Positions 28,348-39,122 of a stretch of DNA of 64,000 bases are shown here, in pieces. Position 1 is the stretch's first letter. Every line of letters begins with the position of its first letter. Under the pieces are notes generated by a model. It was given only the letters and a program-made list of their open reading frames with translations. It was not told the origin of the DNA and did not search any database. The position numbers and the translations under genes were made by a program. The stretch is from NCBI RefSeq assembly GCF_000374485.1, contig NZ_KB894497.1, forward strand, positions 62,001 through 126,000. The letters run 5' to 3'. Source of the stretch: Algicola sagamiensis DSM 14643. Lineage in GTDB: Bacteria; Pseudomonadota; Gammaproteobacteria; Enterobacterales; Alteromonadaceae.

Positions 28348-28811
28348 AGCCAGCTTCAACATTACAATATCTTGAGTTTGATACTTCTCACATTGCGCTA
28401 TTGTATCCGATAGAGTGTGCTTGTCATCAACACCCATGGAGTGAAGCTGTTTTTCAAAGCTGTATTGGCAATCGGTATTTTAATCAAATGCTGTTATCTG
28501 GTGAGCAACCCATTGGTTTTTATATCGGTGAGTATATTGCAGGGGAAGCAACTTTATTGGATGTCTGTATTGCACCCGAATATCAGGGCAATGGATTTGG
28601 TCGTGTTCTTGTTGAGCACTTTGTAAAAACTTCTTTTGAAAAAGGGGCGGAGTCGCTCTGGCTTGAAGTGAGAGTTTCGAATCAAGCAGCACAGCAGCTT
28701 TATCATCAGGTTGGGTTTTATGAAGTGGGGCGTCGGCCTAATTATTATCCAGCAGGGATTGAACGAGAAGATGCGGTGATTATGAGTTTACAAAAAAGCC
28801 GATCGGTATAA
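28344..28811 (+). CDS. rimI: Ribosomal protein bS18 alanine N-acetyltransferase
   Basis: GNAT acetyltransferase that modifies the N-terminal alanine of ribosomal protein S18. The start at 28344 (MKPASTLQYLEF) overlaps the upstream stop as ATGA; a further ATG at 28323 lies inside the upstream gene. Acetyl-CoA site: VCIAPEYQGNGFGRVLVEHF near residues 72-91; family C-terminus NYYPAGIEREDAVIMSL. 155 residues. Confidence 0.94.
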   Translation: MKPASTLQYLEFDTSHIALLYPIECACHQHPWSEAVFQSCIGNRYFNQMLLSGEQPIGFYIGEYIAGEATLLDVCIAPEYQGNGFGRVLVEHFVKTSFEKGAESLWLEVRVSNQAAQQLYHQVGFYEVGRRPNYYPAGIEREDAVIMSLQKSRSV

Positions 28812-28822
28812 TCGGCTTATTG
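28789..28822 (-). terminator. Intrinsic terminator of sodB (shared with rimI)
   Basis: 8-bp stem AAGCCGAT / ATCGGCTT with a 7-nt loop. On the minus strand it is followed by a T tract (the A run at 28792-28797), so it fits sodB best. It overlaps the last codons of rimI on the plus strand. Confidence 0.85.
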
Positions 28823-28842
28823 TTCTTAAAAAACCGTGGGAA

Positions 28843-29427
28843 TTAAGCAGCGAAGTTATCGCTTGCGAATTTCCAGCTAATGAGTGCCCAGAAGCCTTCC
28901 ATGTATTTTGGACGTAGGTTTCTGTAATCGATGTAGTAAGCATGTTCCCACAAATCAACAGTCATGAGTGGCGTAACACCATCTTCGGTCAGAGGTGTCG
29001 CTGCGTTACTTGTATTGACGATATCTAAAGAACCGTCAGCTGTCTTGACAAGCCATGTCCAGCTAGAACCAAAGTTATTGACTGCTTTATCATTGAAAGC
29101 TGCTTTGAATTCTTCGAAAGAATCCCACTTTGCATTGATTGCATCTGCAAGTGCGCCAGTTGGCTCACCGCCGCCATTTGGGCTTAAGCTGTTCCAATAA
29201 AAAGTATGGTTCCAGATTTGTGCTGCATTATTGAAAATGCCGCCAGAGGAAGCACAAACGATTTCTTCAAGCGTCTTACCTGCAAGCTCAGTACCTTCAA
29301 TAAGGCCGTTGAGTTTGGTGACGTAAGTTGCGTGATGCTTGCCGTAATGAAATTCTAGAGTTTCTTGTGAGATATGCGGCTCAAGTGCGTTCATCTCATA
29401 CGGTAGAGCAGGTAATTCAAATGCCAT
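28843..29427 (-). CDS. sodB: Iron superoxide dismutase
   Basis: Converts superoxide to oxygen and hydrogen peroxide in the cytoplasm. 194 residues from the ATG at 29427, which has GGAG at good spacing. Metal ligands: His in [13 protein letters not shown], His in [12 protein letters not shown], and Asp/His in [22 protein letters not shown] and the Gly-Gly pattern favour iron over manganese. Possible iron control (Fur or RyhB-like) was not demonstrable from the upstream sequence. Confidence 0.97.
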   Translation of the reverse strand: MAFELPALPYEMNALEPHISQETLEFHYGKHHATYVTKLNGLIEGTELAGKTLEEIVCASSGGIFNNAAQIWNHTFYWNSLSPNGGGEPTGALADAINAKWDSFEEFKAAFNDKAVNNFGSSWTWLVKTADGSLDIVNTSNAATPLTEDGVTPLMTVDLWEHAYYIDYRNLRPKYMEGFWALISWKFASDNFAA

Positions 29428-29430
29428 CAC

Positions 29431-30087
29431 TGTTTCTCCACTTTTGATTATGCCAATTTTCTTATATTAAGAATTGACCCCTGGACTGATTAAGATCATG
29501 AAAAGGGATCTGCCATCACTATTAAATAAAGTATTATCTTTATTATTCTATCACTATCTATATTGCCCTTGGAATCCCTTTGTGTAAAAAAGTTGAGTTA
29601 CATCCGAGAGATAGCTGGTGAAAATATCACCATTCATTGTGCAGCGCTATGAGATTTATTACTTATCAGAAAACGGTTGCATGTCTTTCACTGCCCAGAC
29701 ACGCGTACTGTGTACAATATAGTTGATTTTGTATTTTTTATAAGTGGCTTTGGATTCTGCGCAATTCATTATATTTTTAGAGGTGATTATACTAGGGTAT
29801 GCAATCTTGTGATGAGGGAAAGCTTCACTTTTAGTGAATATTTGTTGTAAGAGTCAATAATGCTGCTTCAAAACTTTATGAAGTAACTTTCACAGCCTGC
29901 GGCTATGTATGAAGCGAGTTATTATTTTAAGAGAGATTACATGAGAGATTGAATAACACGCGACTGATTGTTATGAATCACTAGTGCTCTTATTCAGAAT
30001 TTATCGTATCATGGTCACATATGTTGGCTCTTTGGGCTTTGAATGAAGAGATTTTGCGTATGTGGCGCATAGTGTGCATTAGAGGTA
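29431..30087. other. 657-bp spacer between sodB and grxD
   Basis: No gene or RNA supported. The stretch is AT-rich, with a small AGCC-TGC-GGCT hairpin near 29892-29902 and no T tract. It must contain the divergent promoters of sodB and grxD. It is long for this compact genome, so an unrecognised small RNA is possible. Confidence 0.4.
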
Positions 30088-30090
30088 ATG

Positions 30091-30435
30091 ATGGAAACGA
30101 TTGAGAAAATTAAACAGCAGATTTCAGAAAACCCGATCATTTTATACATGAAAGGTTCTCCTAAACTTCCGAGCTGCGGGTTTTCTTCCCAGGCAGCACA
30201 AGCGATGATGTCTTGTGGCGAACCATTTGCTTATGTCGATATTTTACAAAATCCAGATATCCGTGCTGAGTTACCTGCATATGCGAACTGGCCAACCTTC
30301 CCACAGCTTTGGGTTGAAGGCGAACTGGTAGGCGGGTGTGATATCTTGATGGAGATGTTTCAGCGCGGTGAATTACAAACGCTGATTAAAGAGACGGCAA
30401 GCAAGTATAAAGACGAAGAGGCAAATGCGGAGTAA
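30091..30435 (+). CDS. grxD: Monothiol glutaredoxin
   Basis: Glutaredoxin 4 family, which binds and delivers iron-sulfur clusters together with glutathione. The hallmark CGFS is in KLPSCGFSSQAAQAM near residue 30; WPTFPQLWVEGELVGGCDI gives the glutathione-binding TFPQ and GGCD elements. 114 residues. An AGAGG lies 4 bases before the ATG at 30091, which is preferred to the ATG at 30088. Confidence 0.96.
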   Translation: METIEKIKQQISENPIILYMKGSPKLPSCGFSSQAAQAMMSCGEPFAYVDILQNPDIRAELPAYANWPTFPQLWVEGELVGGCDILMEMFQRGELQTLIKETASKYKDEEANAE

Positions 30436-30464
30436 TTCGTTTTTGGACTAGCGTTTTTGCTGAA

Positions 30465-30496
30465 TGTGCAGAAAAGGAAGACTCCCTTTCTGCACA
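30465..30496. terminator. Hairpin between grxD and folD
   Basis: 10-bp stem TGTGCAGAAA / TTTCTGCACA extended by two GC pairs, in the convergent grxD/folD gap. It lacks a strong T tract on either strand, so it is a probable bidirectional terminator of moderate strength. Confidence 0.6.
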
Positions 30497-30503
30497 GTAG
30501 ATA

Positions 30504-31367
30504 TTACTCTGCTACATCATGAAAGCGTTCGCATGCTTCAAGCGTATTTTCCAGTAGAGTTGCAACCGTCATTGGACCAACACCACCAGGAACAGGTGTG
30601 ATATATGATGCTTTTTCACTGGCAACTTGGAACTCAACATCCCCAACCAGCTTTCCATTTTCTAACCGGTTGATCCCAACATCAATGATCATTGCACCAG
30701 GCTTTATCCAATCACCCGGAATAAAATTAGGCTTACCGACAGCAACAACCAGAAGGTCGGCACGGCGAACGTGTTTTTCCAAATCTTGAGTGAACTTATG
30801 ACACACAGTGGTTGTACAACCGGCGAGCAATAGTTCTAGTGACATTGGTCGACCAACAATGTTCGACGCACCAACAACGACAGCATCTAACTTTTTATAA
30901 GGTGTGTTTACGCTGTCCAATAAAGTGATCACTCCTTTTGGAGTACAGGGGCGTAATGCGGGTATTCTTTGTGCAAGTCGACCGATATTATATGGGTGGA
31001 AGCCATCCACATCTTTAAAGGGTGTGATCCGTTCAATGATAATGGGTTCATTGATATGATCAGGTAAAGGAAGTTGAACAAGGATCCCATCGATTTCAGT
31101 ATCAGCGTTCAGTGAGTCGATTAACTGAAGAAGCTCGTCCTGTGAAGTACGTTCTGGTAAATCGTAAGACTTCGATAAAAAGCCGACTTCATCACATGCT
31201 TTTCTTTTACTATTGACGTAAACACTGGAAGCTGGATCCTCTCCAACTAAGATTACTGCGAGGCCGGGGCGTCTTTGGCCGAGTTCTACACGTTCAGCAA
31301 CACGTCTTTTGACTTCGGAGCGGACCGATTGAGCGACTGATTTTCCTTCAATGATTTTGGCAGGCAT
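30504..31367 (-). CDS. folD: Methylenetetrahydrofolate dehydrogenase/cyclohydrolase
   Basis: Bifunctional enzyme interconverting methylene-, methenyl- and 10-formyl-tetrahydrofolate. 287 residues with [19 protein letters not shown] (catalytic Lys), [55 protein letters not shown] (NADP site) and [19 protein letters not shown]. Single gene convergent with grxD. Confidence 0.97.
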   Translation of the reverse strand: MPAKIIEGKSVAQSVRSEVKRRVAERVELGQRRPGLAVILVGEDPASSVYVNSKRKACDEVGFLSKSYDLPERTSQDELLQLIDSLNADTEIDGILVQLPLPDHINEPIIIERITPFKDVDGFHPYNIGRLAQRIPALRPCTPKGVITLLDSVNTPYKKLDAVVVGASNIVGRPMSLELLLAGCTTTVCHKFTQDLEKHVRRADLLVVAVGKPNFIPGDWIKPGAMIIDVGINRLENGKLVGDVEFQVASEKASYITPVPGGVGPMTVATLLENTLEACERFHDVAE

Positions 31368-31572
31368 AGGGTATTTGAAAAATCCTGGTTAGCGATGTGC
31401 ATATTTTACATGAATTCGCAGCAGCGAAAAGATTCAATGCATATTCGAGAAGATGAATCGTTAATTTATTGGCAGAATATAGAGAAAAAATCATGTTTTT
31501 AGGTCAGATTGTACGAATTAAATTCGTATCGGTCTAAAATCGTTCAAACAAACTTTTTCCTGCAAAAAAAGT

Positions 31573-31601
31573 TTGACGCGATACATGCAAGGCGTTAATA
31601 T
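31573..31601 (+). promoter_or_regulatory. Promoter of the tRNA cluster
   Basis: TTGACG at 31573-31578, a 17-bp spacer, and TAATAT at 31596-31601, then a GC-rich discriminator (GCGCCCCGC) typical of stringently controlled stable-RNA promoters. Confidence 0.85.
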
Positions 31602-31638
31602 GCGCCCCGCACCGCAAGAGAGGTGTCGCAACATGTGA

Positions 31639-31715
31639 CGGCGAGTAGCGCAGCTTGGTAGCGCACTTGGTTTGGGTCCAAGGGGTCGCTGGTTCGAATC
31701 CAGTCTCGCCGACCA
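31639..31715 (+). tRNA. tRNA-Pro (UGG anticodon), copy 1
   Basis: Cloverleaf with acceptor CGGCGAG / CTCGCCG, encoded CCA, anticodon TGG at 31673-31675 in the loop TTTGGGT. First gene of the cluster and identical over 77 bp to the last. Confidence 0.97.
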
Positions 31716-31748
31716 TCGCATGTAAACGAGTAGTCCTCGATGCACAGC

Positions 31749-31825
<77 letters not shown>

Positions 31826-31842
31826 GTTTTCTCTTATTTTGT

Positions 31843-31919
31843 GGTGGCTGTAGCTCAGTCGGTAGAGCCCTGGATTGTGATTCCAGTTGTCGCGGGTTCA
31901 AGTCCCGTCAGCCACCCCA
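31843..31919 (+). tRNA. tRNA-His (GUG anticodon)
   Basis: Acceptor GTGGCTG / CAGCCAC with the extra 5' G (position -1) encoded at 31843 opposite C73, the hallmark of histidine tRNA. Anticodon GTG at 31877-31879; CCA encoded. Confidence 0.97.
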
Positions 31920-31928
31920 ATCCACTCA

Positions 31929-32013
<85 letters not shown>

Positions 32014-32021
32014 TATCTTTT

Positions 32022-32098
32022 CGGCGAGTAGCGCAGCTTGGTAGCGCACTTGGTTTGGGTCCAAGGGGTCGCTGGTTCGAATCCAGTCTCGCCGACCA
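32022..32098 (+). tRNA. tRNA-Pro (UGG anticodon), copy 2
   Basis: Identical over 77 bp to the copy at 31639-31715. Anticodon TGG at 32056-32058; CCA encoded. Only 8 bp separate it from tRNA-Leu, so all five are one transcript. Confidence 0.97.
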
Positions 32099-32172
32099 TT
32101 TCCCTATTTTTTATATATATCCCATTGATTCTAAAGTTTATTTATCCATTGCGCCTCGAATCGATTTTTTAC

Positions 32173-32201
32173 TCGACTATCCGAAAGCTGATCGCTATAA
32201 T
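32173..32201 (+). promoter_or_regulatory. Probable tig promoter
   Basis: TCGACT at 32173-32178, a 17-bp spacer and TATAAT at 32196-32201, giving a leader of about 130 nt before tig. The leader can form a small AGCACG/CGTGCT hairpin at 32292-32311. Confidence 0.6.
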
Positions 32202-32341
32202 TCCCGGTCTTATTGACTCATAAATAACGTCGAATTTTTTCCTGTTGTAATGAGACTAATACAATGAAGAGTCTGATACAGCAGGATGATAAGCACGCAG
32301 TGATACGTGCTGCGGCAAAAAAGATATATTGAGGTATGAAG

Positions 32342-33649
32342 ATGACAGTTTCAGTAGAAACAACACAGGGCTTGGAACGCCGTCTAAGCATTACTGTTCC
32401 GGCCGAACAAGTTGATGAGCAGGTTAAAAAAGAGCTTAGAGAAATCGCAAAGAACCAAAGAATGGATGGCTTCCGTAAAGGGAAGGTACCTGCATCTATC
32501 ATTCAAAAGCGCTTTGGTCTTTCCGTGAGACAAGATATTGCTTCACGTATCATGCAGCAAAAGTACATCGAAGCGATCATTGCAGAGAAATTAAACCCTG
32601 CTGGTGCACCTCAATTAGAAGTGAAATCAAATGAGGAAGGTCAGTCTCTTGAGTTCACGGCAACTTTTGAAATTTACCCATCTGTTGAAGTGACAGGTAT
32701 AGAGAACATTGTTGTTGAGAAGCCTGCGGTTTCTGTAGAAGAAGCAGACTTGGATAAGATGATGGATACGCTTCGTAAGCAACACGCAACATTCGTAGAA
32801 GTTGACCGTGAAGCGAAAGAAGGCGACAAAGTGACGATCGATTTTGTTGGTAAAATTGATGGTGAAGAGTTTGAAGGTGGTAAAGCAGAAGGCTTTGCAC
32901 TTGAGCTTGGTCAAGGTCGCATGATCCCAGGTTTTGAAGAAGGTGTTCTTGGCAAGAAAGCTGGTGACGATGGCGAAATCGAAGTGACTTTCCCTGAAGA
33001 TTACCATGCAGAAAACTTAAAAGGTAAGCCAGCAACTTTCTCAATTAAAGTGAGTAAAGTTGAAGAGCAGCAACTTCCGGAAGTGACAGATGAATTTGCA
33101 CAGAAGTTTGGTGTAGAAGCAGGTACGGTTACAGCACTTCGTGAAGAAGTGAGCAAAAACATGCAACGTGAGCTTGATCAAGCTTTGAAAGCGAAAGTCA
33201 AAGATCAAGTAATCAAAGGACTACTTGAGAATAACGAGCTTGAGCTTCCAAAAGCATTGATTGATAGCGAAGTTGACAATATGCGTCAGCAAGCGCTTCA
33301 GCGTATGGGTGCTAACTTTGATGCAGCAAATATGCCTGAGCTACCAGCGAGCATGTTCGAAGAACAAGCAAAAGAGCGTGTAAAAGTAGGTCTTCTTCTT
33401 GCTGAAGTGATCAGCGGCAATGAATTAAAAGTTGATGATGAAAAGGTTATCAGCCTAATTGAAACAATTGCTTCTGCATACGAAGATCCAAGCGAAGTCG
33501 TTGAGTACTACAAGCAAAATGATGAGCTTATGCAGCAGATGCGTAATGTTGCGCTAGAAGAGCAAGCGATTGACCTCATCATGGAAAAAGCAAAAGTAGA
33601 AGAAAAGACAGCTACTTTTGATGAAATTATGAATCCTCAAAATGGATAA
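32342..33649 (+). CDS. tig: Trigger factor
   Basis: Ribosome-bound chaperone and prolyl isomerase. The start at 32342 ([20 protein letters not shown]) is preferred: the GAGG at 32331 is 7 bases away, while it almost abuts the ATG at 32336. The ribosome-binding signature is [17 protein letters not shown] near residue 43. The FKBP domain spans about residues 155-240 ([36 protein letters not shown]). A helical C-terminal cradle follows. 435 residues. It heads the tig-clpP-clpX-lon block. Confidence 0.97.
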   Translation: MTVSVETTQGLERRLSITVPAEQVDEQVKKELREIAKNQRMDGFRKGKVPASIIQKRFGLSVRQDIASRIMQQKYIEAIIAEKLNPAGAPQLEVKSNEEGQSLEFTATFEIYPSVEVTGIENIVVEKPAVSVEEADLDKMMDTLRKQHATFVEVDREAKEGDKVTIDFVGKIDGEEFEGGKAEGFALELGQGRMIPGFEEGVLGKKAGDDGEIEVTFPEDYHAENLKGKPATFSIKVSKVEEQQLPEVTDEFAQKFGVEAGTVTALREEVSKNMQRELDQALKAKVKDQVIKGLLENNELELPKALIDSEVDNMRQQALQRMGANFDAANMPELPASMFEEQAKERVKVGLLLAEVISGNELKVDDEKVISLIETIASAYEDPSEVVEYYKQNDELMQQMRNVALEEQAIDLIMEKAKVEEKTATFDEIMNPQNG

Positions 33650-33681
33650 TAAAGATTGACTTAAGTGTCGATTTTTGGGTT

Positions 33682-33714
33682 AAATGGCTCGTGGCGACAC
33701 GAGCCATTTTTTTT
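33682..33714 (+). terminator. Strong intrinsic terminator of tig
   Basis: 12-bp perfect stem AAATGGCTCGTG / CACGAGCCATTT, GCGA tetraloop, then TTTTT. It ends 12 bp before the clpP start, so read-through would be needed for tig-clpP co-transcription, or clpP uses its own promoter within this short gap. Confidence 0.95.
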
Positions 33715-33725
33715 CAGGACTCACT

Positions 33726-34361
33726 ATGCAAGCAAAGGCTGAACTCTCTATGAATGTTATGGATCCGCTCAATGCACTTGTTCCTATGGTTGTTGAACAA
33801 ACGGCAAAAGGGGAAAGATCATACGATATTTACTCTCGTCTTCTCAAAGAACGCGTGATTTTCCTCACGGGTCAAGTTGAAGATCACATGGCAAACCTGA
33901 TCGTAGCGCAGTTACTTTTCCTAGAATCAGAAAATCCTGAAAAGGATATCTATCTTTATATTAATTCACCAGGTGGTGTCGTCACGGCAGGTATGTCAAT
34001 TTATGATACGATGCAGTTTATTAAACCTGATGTGAGTACTGTGTGTATTGGTCAGGCCGCGAGTATGGGTGCATTCTTATTGAGTGGTGGTGCAAAAGGG
34101 AAGCGGTATTGCTTGCCAAATTCTCGCGTGATGATCCATCAGCCACTGGGTGGTTTCCAAGGGCAGGCATCGGATATCGAGATCCATGCAAAAGAAATCA
34201 TTAGTTTAAAAGACAAATTGAATCGGTTACTTGCAGATCATACAGGGCAACCGATTGATACTATTTCCAATGATACGGACCGTGACAATTTCATGAGTGC
34301 AAAGGAAGCAATGGAATATGGTATTGTCGATGAGGTGCTGGAACACCGTGATAGAAAATAA
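33726..34361 (+). CDS. clpP: ATP-dependent Clp protease proteolytic subunit
   Basis: Serine peptidase that forms the double heptamer chamber fed by ClpX. The start at 33726 ([16 protein letters not shown]) has AGGA upstream; the open frame starts earlier but runs through the terminator. Catalytic Ser113 in [14 protein letters not shown], His in [14 protein letters not shown], Asp further on. A short propeptide before [12 protein letters not shown] is likely. 211 residues. Confidence 0.96.
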   Translation: MQAKAELSMNVMDPLNALVPMVVEQTAKGERSYDIYSRLLKERVIFLTGQVEDHMANLIVAQLLFLESENPEKDIYLYINSPGGVVTAGMSIYDTMQFIKPDVSTVCIGQAASMGAFLLSGGAKGKRYCLPNSRVMIHQPLGGFQGQASDIEIHAKEIISLKDKLNRLLADHTGQPIDTISNDTDRDNFMSAKEAMEYGIVDEVLEHRDRK

Positions 34362-34477
34362 GGGTTATATTTGGAATATCCCCAAATAGAGACAAATAAC
34401 TTTGAGAAGCTGTCAATTCAAGTTAATAATTGAGTAAAAGATGAACCGACAGTTTCGCAATAATTAGAGGTAATTTG

Positions 34478-35752
34478 ATGTCCGAAGAACGCAATGGCAA
34501 CGGTAACAATAAATTGCTTTATTGCTCATTTTGCGGAAAGAGCCAGCATGAAGTGAGGAAGTTGATTGCTGGGCCGTCCGTCTATATCTGCGATGAGTGT
34601 GTTGATCTCTGTAATGACATCATTCGTGAAGAGATCAAAGAGATAGCACCAAAGAGAGAAAGTGATAAGCTCCCAGTTCCACAAGAGATCAGAAATCATC
34701 TTGATGACTATGTCATTGGACAGGAACATGCAAAAAAGGTTCTTTCTGTTGCTGTCTATAACCACTATAAGCGTTTACGGAGTGGACAAGCGGATGGTGG
34801 GGTTGAGTTAGACAAGAGTAACATTCTTCTGATTGGCCCGACTGGAAGCGGTAAAACTTTACTTGCAGAGACGCTTGCGCGTTTACTTGATGTACCGTTT
34901 ACAATGGCTGACGCGACAACATTAACGGAAGCTGGCTATGTCGGTGAAGATGTTGAGAATATCATTCAAAAGCTCCTGCAAAAATGCGACTACGATGTTG
35001 ATAAAGCACAGCGTGGTATCGTCTACATAGATGAAATCGATAAAATCAGTCGTAAATCAGACAATCCTTCTATTACACGGGATGTTTCTGGTGAGGGTGT
35101 ACAACAGGCACTTCTTAAATTGATTGAGGGAACGATTGCTTCAGTGCCTCCTCAAGGTGGTCGTAAGCATCCACAACAAGAATTTCTACAGGTTGATACT
35201 TCCAAGATTTTGTTCATTTGTGGTGGTGCTTTTGCTGGCCTCGATAAGATTATTGAACAACGAAGTGAAACTGGGACTGGTATTGGTTTTGGTGCGGACG
35301 TAAAAACCAAGGATGAGTCTGCATCTTTAACAGAAATGTTCAAAGATGTAGAGCCTGAGGATCTTGTGAAATATGGACTCATTCCTGAGTTTATTGGACG
35401 CCTTCCTGTTGTCACAACGCTTGGTGAACTTGATGAATCTGCGTTAGTTCAAATTTTGAAAGAGCCGAAGAATGCGCTGACGAAGCAGTATTCAGCTTTA
35501 TTTGAAATGGAAGGTGCAGAGTTAGAGTTTCGTGATGATGCACTTGTGGCGATTGCTCAAAAGGCAATGGACAGAAATACTGGCGCTCGTGGACTTCGTT
35601 CTATCGTTGAGGCCGTCTTGTTGGATACGATGTATGAACTTCCGTCTATGGAAGATGTCAGCAAGGTTGTGATTGATGATACGGTCATCCGTGGCGAATC
35701 TATGCCAATTTTGATTTATGAGAATAACGAACCACAAGCCGCTGGCGAATAG
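34478..35752 (+). CDS. clpX: ClpX ATPase subunit
   Basis: AAA+ unfoldase that presents substrates to ClpP. The N-terminal C4 zinc domain is CSFC...CDEC (residues about 15-45); Walker [16 protein letters not shown] near 120; Walker [12 protein letters not shown]; the pore and sensor regions include [13 protein letters not shown] and FIGRLPVV (with the tripeptide IGF-type loop as GIGFG). AGAGG lies 8 bases before the ATG. 424 residues. Confidence 0.97.
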   Translation: MSEERNGNGNNKLLYCSFCGKSQHEVRKLIAGPSVYICDECVDLCNDIIREEIKEIAPKRESDKLPVPQEIRNHLDDYVIGQEHAKKVLSVAVYNHYKRLRSGQADGGVELDKSNILLIGPTGSGKTLLAETLARLLDVPFTMADATTLTEAGYVGEDVENIIQKLLQKCDYDVDKAQRGIVYIDEIDKISRKSDNPSITRDVSGEGVQQALLKLIEGTIASVPPQGGRKHPQQEFLQVDTSKILFICGGAFAGLDKIIEQRSETGTGIGFGADVKTKDESASLTEMFKDVEPEDLVKYGLIPEFIGRLPVVTTLGELDESALVQILKEPKNALTKQYSALFEMEGAELEFRDDALVAIAQKAMDRNTGARGLRSIVEAVLLDTMYELPSMEDVSKVVIDDTVIRGESMPILIYENNEPQAAGE

Positions 35753-35768
35753 TAACTGAATCATAAAT

Positions 35769-35794
35769 AAAAGGGGTGCTTGCACTCCTTTTTG
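35769..35794 (+). terminator. Intrinsic terminator of clpX
   Basis: 8-bp stem AAGGGGTG / CACTCCTT (one G-T pair), CTTG loop, then TTT. It separates clpPX from lon. Confidence 0.8.
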
Positions 35795-35886
35795 TTTCGG
35801 ACCTGTAGATGAAGGGAAAACACGTCTGTACGAGGGTGATGCTGCATCAGTAGCATACGAGGCAAAATAGAAACAAGTCCGAATCG

Positions 35887-35916
35887 TTGAACTTTATTTT
35901 TTTATCCCCATATAAT
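35887..35916 (+). promoter_or_regulatory. Heat-shock (sigma-32-type) promoter of lon
   Basis: TTGAA at 35887-35891 and CCCCATAT at 35906-35913 with 14 bases between match the sigma-32 elements CTTGAA and CCCCATNT. A TATAAT hexamer (35911-35916) overlaps the end, so a sigma-70 promoter may coexist. They lie about 45 bp before the lon start. Confidence 0.8.
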
Positions 35917-35961
35917 CTTCTTATCATAAATTTAATAAGACGATTCTGAAGAGAAATAGTC

Positions 35962-38325
35962 ATGACCATCGAACGTACGGATCGTGTAGAAACACCAGTA
36001 TTAGCATTAAGGGATGTGGTCGTCTATCCACATATGGTGATCCCATTGTTTGTGGGTCGCGAAAAGTCAATCAAGTGCCTTGAAGCGGCGATGGAAGCGG
36101 ATAAACAAGTCTTTTTAGTTGCGCAGAAAGATGCTTCCATTGATGACCCGGAAGAAGAAGAAATTTACCAGATTGGTACAGTTGCAACGATATTGCAGCT
36201 TTTAAAGCTGCCTGATGGCACTGTAAAAGTGCTTGTTGAAGGGAATCAGCGAGCAACGGTTGAGCAATATACACAAGTAGACGAATACTTTATTGCTGAA
36301 GTCGCCTATATCTCTAGCGGACGCATTGATGAGCGTGAGGAAGAAATTCTTGTTCGCTCAGCTGTGAATCAGTTTGAAGGCTATGTGAAACTAAACAAGA
36401 AAATTCCACCAGAAGTACTGACTTCTGTCAGTGGAATTGACGATGCAGCGCGACTCGCTGATACCATGGCTGCACATATGTCACTCAAGCTGGAAGATAA
36501 ACAACGCGTCCTTGAAATCTCTAATGTTGCCGAGCGTCTTGAATTCCTCATGGCATTGATGGAAGGCGAGATTGATTTACTTCAGGTTGAGAAGAAAATT
36601 CGCAGCCGAGTGAAGAAGCAAATGGAAAAGAGTCAGCGCGAATATTATCTAAACGAGCAAATGAAGGCGATCCAAAAAGAACTTGGAGAACTGGATGATA
36701 CGCCGGATGAATTTGAAGCGCTAGCAAAGAAAATCGAAGATGCAGCCATGCCAAAGGAAGCACAGGAAAAGACAATGGCAGAGCTGAACAAGCTCAAGTT
36801 AATGTCTCCAATGTCCGCTGAGGCGACTGTTGTTCGCAGCTACATCGATTGGATGGTGAGTGTTCCGTGGAAAAAGCGCAGCAAAGTGAAAAAAGACTTG
36901 GCGAATGCCGAGAAAATCTTGGATACGGAACACTATGGCCTGGATAAGGTTAAGGAACGGATTCTGGAATATCTTGCGGTTCAGCAACGTGTCAACAAAA
37001 TCAAAGGACCGATTCTTTGCTTGGTTGGCCCCCCTGGAGTTGGTAAAACATCACTTGGTCAGTCGATTGCAAAGGCCACTGGCCGTAAATATATACGCAT
37101 GGCGTTAGGTGGTGTTCGTGATGAGGCCGAAGTTCGAGGTCACCGTCGAACCTACATCGGTTCTATGCCAGGTAAGATCATTCAAAAAATGTCGAAAGTG
37201 GCTGTGAAAAACCCGCTTTTCCTTTTGGATGAAATAGACAAAATGTCTTCTGATATGCGTGGTGATCCAGCTTCAGCACTATTGGAAGTCCTTGATCCAG
37301 AGCAAAATACGGCATTTAACGATCATTATCTTGAAGTTGACTATGACTTGTCAGATGTCATGTTTGTTGCGACATCAAACAGCTTCAATATCCCTGCGCC
37401 ATTACTTGATCGGATGGAAGTGATCCGATTGGCTGGTTATACGGAAGATGAAAAGCTCAATATTTCTATGCGTCACTTGATCCCGAAACAAATCAAACGA
37501 AATGGTTTGAAAGAAAGTGAGCTGGATATTCATGAATCTGCAATTTATGACATCATCCGTTTATACACGCGAGAAGCAGGTGTTCGTGGCTTAGAAAGAG
37601 AAATTTCTAAACTGTGTCGTAAAGCTGTGAAATCGATTTTGCTGAAGAAAGAAAAAGCACCACTGAAAATCTCAAGTGAAAACCTTGCTGAGTATCTGGG
37701 TGTTCAACGTTATGACTATGGTAAGGCTGATGAGAATAATCGAATTGGTCTTGTGACAGGTCTTGCATGGACAGAGGTTGGTGGTGATCTCCTCACGATA
37801 GAGTCTGCTTCTGTATCTGGTAAAGGTAAGTTCAGTTACACCGGTTCTTTAGGTGACGTGATGCAGGAATCCATCCAAGCAGCGATGACTGTTGTCAGAA
37901 GTCGAGCGGATAAACTGCGCATTAATGACGATTTCTATGAAAAGCGTGATATTCATGTACATGTTCCCGAAGGCGCGACACCAAAAGATGGTCCGAGTGC
38001 TGGTATCGCAATGGTGACTTCATTAGTGTCTTCACTTACCGGAAATCCAGTACGTGCGGATGTTGCTATGACTGGCGAAATCACACTTCGAGGTGAAGTA
38101 TTGGCGATTGGTGGTTTGAAAGAGAAATTGCTTGCTGCGCATCGAGGTGGCATTAAGACGGTCTTAATCCCGAAAGACAATGAACGAGACTTAAAAGAAA
38201 TCCCTGAAAATGTGAAAGGAGATCTTGTGATCAAGCCAGTACAATGGATTGATGAAGTCCTTGAAGTTGCACTACAAGAGCCGCCATTTGGCCTGAAAGT
38301 AGTTGTAAATGACGAAAATCACTAG
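35962..38325 (+). CDS. lon: ATP-dependent protease Lon
   Basis: Cytoplasmic AAA+ serine protease degrading misfolded and regulatory proteins. 787 residues: N-terminal substrate domain ([20 protein letters not shown]), Walker [15 protein letters not shown] near 355, Walker [10 protein letters not shown], and the C-terminal protease domain with Ser679 (DGPSAGIAM) and Lys722 (GGLKEKLL), the same numbering as E. coli. Preceded by a heat-shock type promoter. Confidence 0.98.
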   Translation: MTIERTDRVETPVLALRDVVVYPHMVIPLFVGREKSIKCLEAAMEADKQVFLVAQKDASIDDPEEEEIYQIGTVATILQLLKLPDGTVKVLVEGNQRATVEQYTQVDEYFIAEVAYISSGRIDEREEEILVRSAVNQFEGYVKLNKKIPPEVLTSVSGIDDAARLADTMAAHMSLKLEDKQRVLEISNVAERLEFLMALMEGEIDLLQVEKKIRSRVKKQMEKSQREYYLNEQMKAIQKELGELDDTPDEFEALAKKIEDAAMPKEAQEKTMAELNKLKLMSPMSAEATVVRSYIDWMVSVPWKKRSKVKKDLANAEKILDTEHYGLDKVKERILEYLAVQQRVNKIKGPILCLVGPPGVGKTSLGQSIAKATGRKYIRMALGGVRDEAEVRGHRRTYIGSMPGKIIQKMSKVAVKNPLFLLDEIDKMSSDMRGDPASALLEVLDPEQNTAFNDHYLEVDYDLSDVMFVATSNSFNIPAPLLDRMEVIRLAGYTEDEKLNISMRHLIPKQIKRNGLKESELDIHESAIYDIIRLYTREAGVRGLEREISKLCRKAVKSILLKKEKAPLKISSENLAEYLGVQRYDYGKADENNRIGLVTGLAWTEVGGDLLTIESASVSGKGKFSYTGSLGDVMQESIQAAMTVVRSRADKLRINDDFYEKRDIHVHVPEGATPKDGPSAGIAMVTSLVSSLTGNPVRADVAMTGEITLRGEVLAIGGLKEKLLAAHRGGIKTVLIPKDNERDLKEIPENVKGDLVIKPVQWIDEVLEVALQEPPFGLKVVVNDENH

Positions 38326-38392
38326 TTTTCACTAAAAAAATTACTTTTAGGTATTCCCATATTGAAAAACTGTGATAGCCTAAGAGCATGGG

Positions 38393-38419
38393 TGGAGGCC
38401 GCAAGGTATATGGCCTCCA
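38393..38419 (+). terminator. Hairpin after lon
   Basis: 8-bp stem TGGAGGCC / GGCCTCCA with an 11-nt loop, 68 bases past the lon stop; GGATTTTG follows. Candidate terminator of modest strength. Confidence 0.5.
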
Positions 38420-38562
38420 GGGATTTTGAGATGTTCCATGTGCCCATTTGGTATTCTAGATTCGATATCGCATTGGCGATGATCCGTGCAGTCGTATCGT
38501 AACCAACTCTGTGTGCAGAAGAGCATTGAAAGTATAATAACAATTTGGAAGGGGATGATATT

Positions 38563-38838
38563 GTGAATAAGTCTCAACTTATCGATAAAATGGCTGAAGG
38601 TGCTGATATTTCTAAGGCAGCTGCTGGACGTGCACTAGATGCGTTTATTTCATCTGTATCTGACTCACTAAAAGATGGTGACTCAGTTGCGCTTGTAGGC
38701 TTCGGTACATTCTCTGTTCGTGCTCGCCCAGCACGTAACGGACGTAATCCACAAACAGGTGAAACGATTAAAATTGCTGCTGCAAATGTACCTTCTTTTA
38801 AAGCTGGTAAAGTTTTGAAAGACAGTGTCAATGCATAA
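38563..38838 (+). CDS. hupB: DNA-binding protein HU-beta
   Basis: Small basic nucleoid protein that bends DNA. 91 residues from a GTG start ([20 protein letters not shown]) chosen by alignment with E. coli HupB and a GGAAGGGG site upstream; a TTG six codons earlier is also in frame. The DNA-binding arm is [20 protein letters not shown]. Placed between lon and ppiD as in E. coli. Confidence 0.97.
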   Translation: MNKSQLIDKMAEGADISKAAAGRALDAFISSVSDSLKDGDSVALVGFGTFSVRARPARNGRNPQTGETIKIAAANVPSFKAGKVLKDSVNA

Positions 38839-38863
38839 TTGAAGTTGTTTAATACTCAATTTC

Positions 38864-38894
38864 AAAAAAAGCCCTTGAAACCAAGGGTTTTTTT
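38864..38894 (+). terminator. Intrinsic terminator of hupB
   Basis: AAAAAAAG-CCCTTG-AAAC-CAAGGG-TTTTTTT: 6-bp core stem extended by A-T pairs, with a T7 tract. Confidence 0.92.
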
Positions 38895-39122
38895 GTTTCT
38901 TTTGATGATAAAAAGTTTATCTCAATGCAATGGTAAGCATGACTAAAATCGGTATTCTATTCAAAGATAAGGTTTGGTGGCTTTCAGTCCATAATCGTTA
39001 AAAATCCTTGGAATACTCTTACCTAATAAATCCAATGTTTCTCAAGGCTTCATAATAAAACCTGCATCTGTTAAGATGCGTGCTTTACTAATGACCTATC
39101 GCTGATTGAAAAGAGTAATACA

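Noticed and set aside
29428-29600. Fur box upstream of sodB
   Set aside because: AT-rich runs such as TATTATCTTTATTATTC were considered, but none matches the 19-bp Fur palindrome well enough.
33684-33725. Upstream start of clpP
   Set aside because: The 14 extra residues are the translated tig terminator hairpin; a good start with AGGA lies at 33726.
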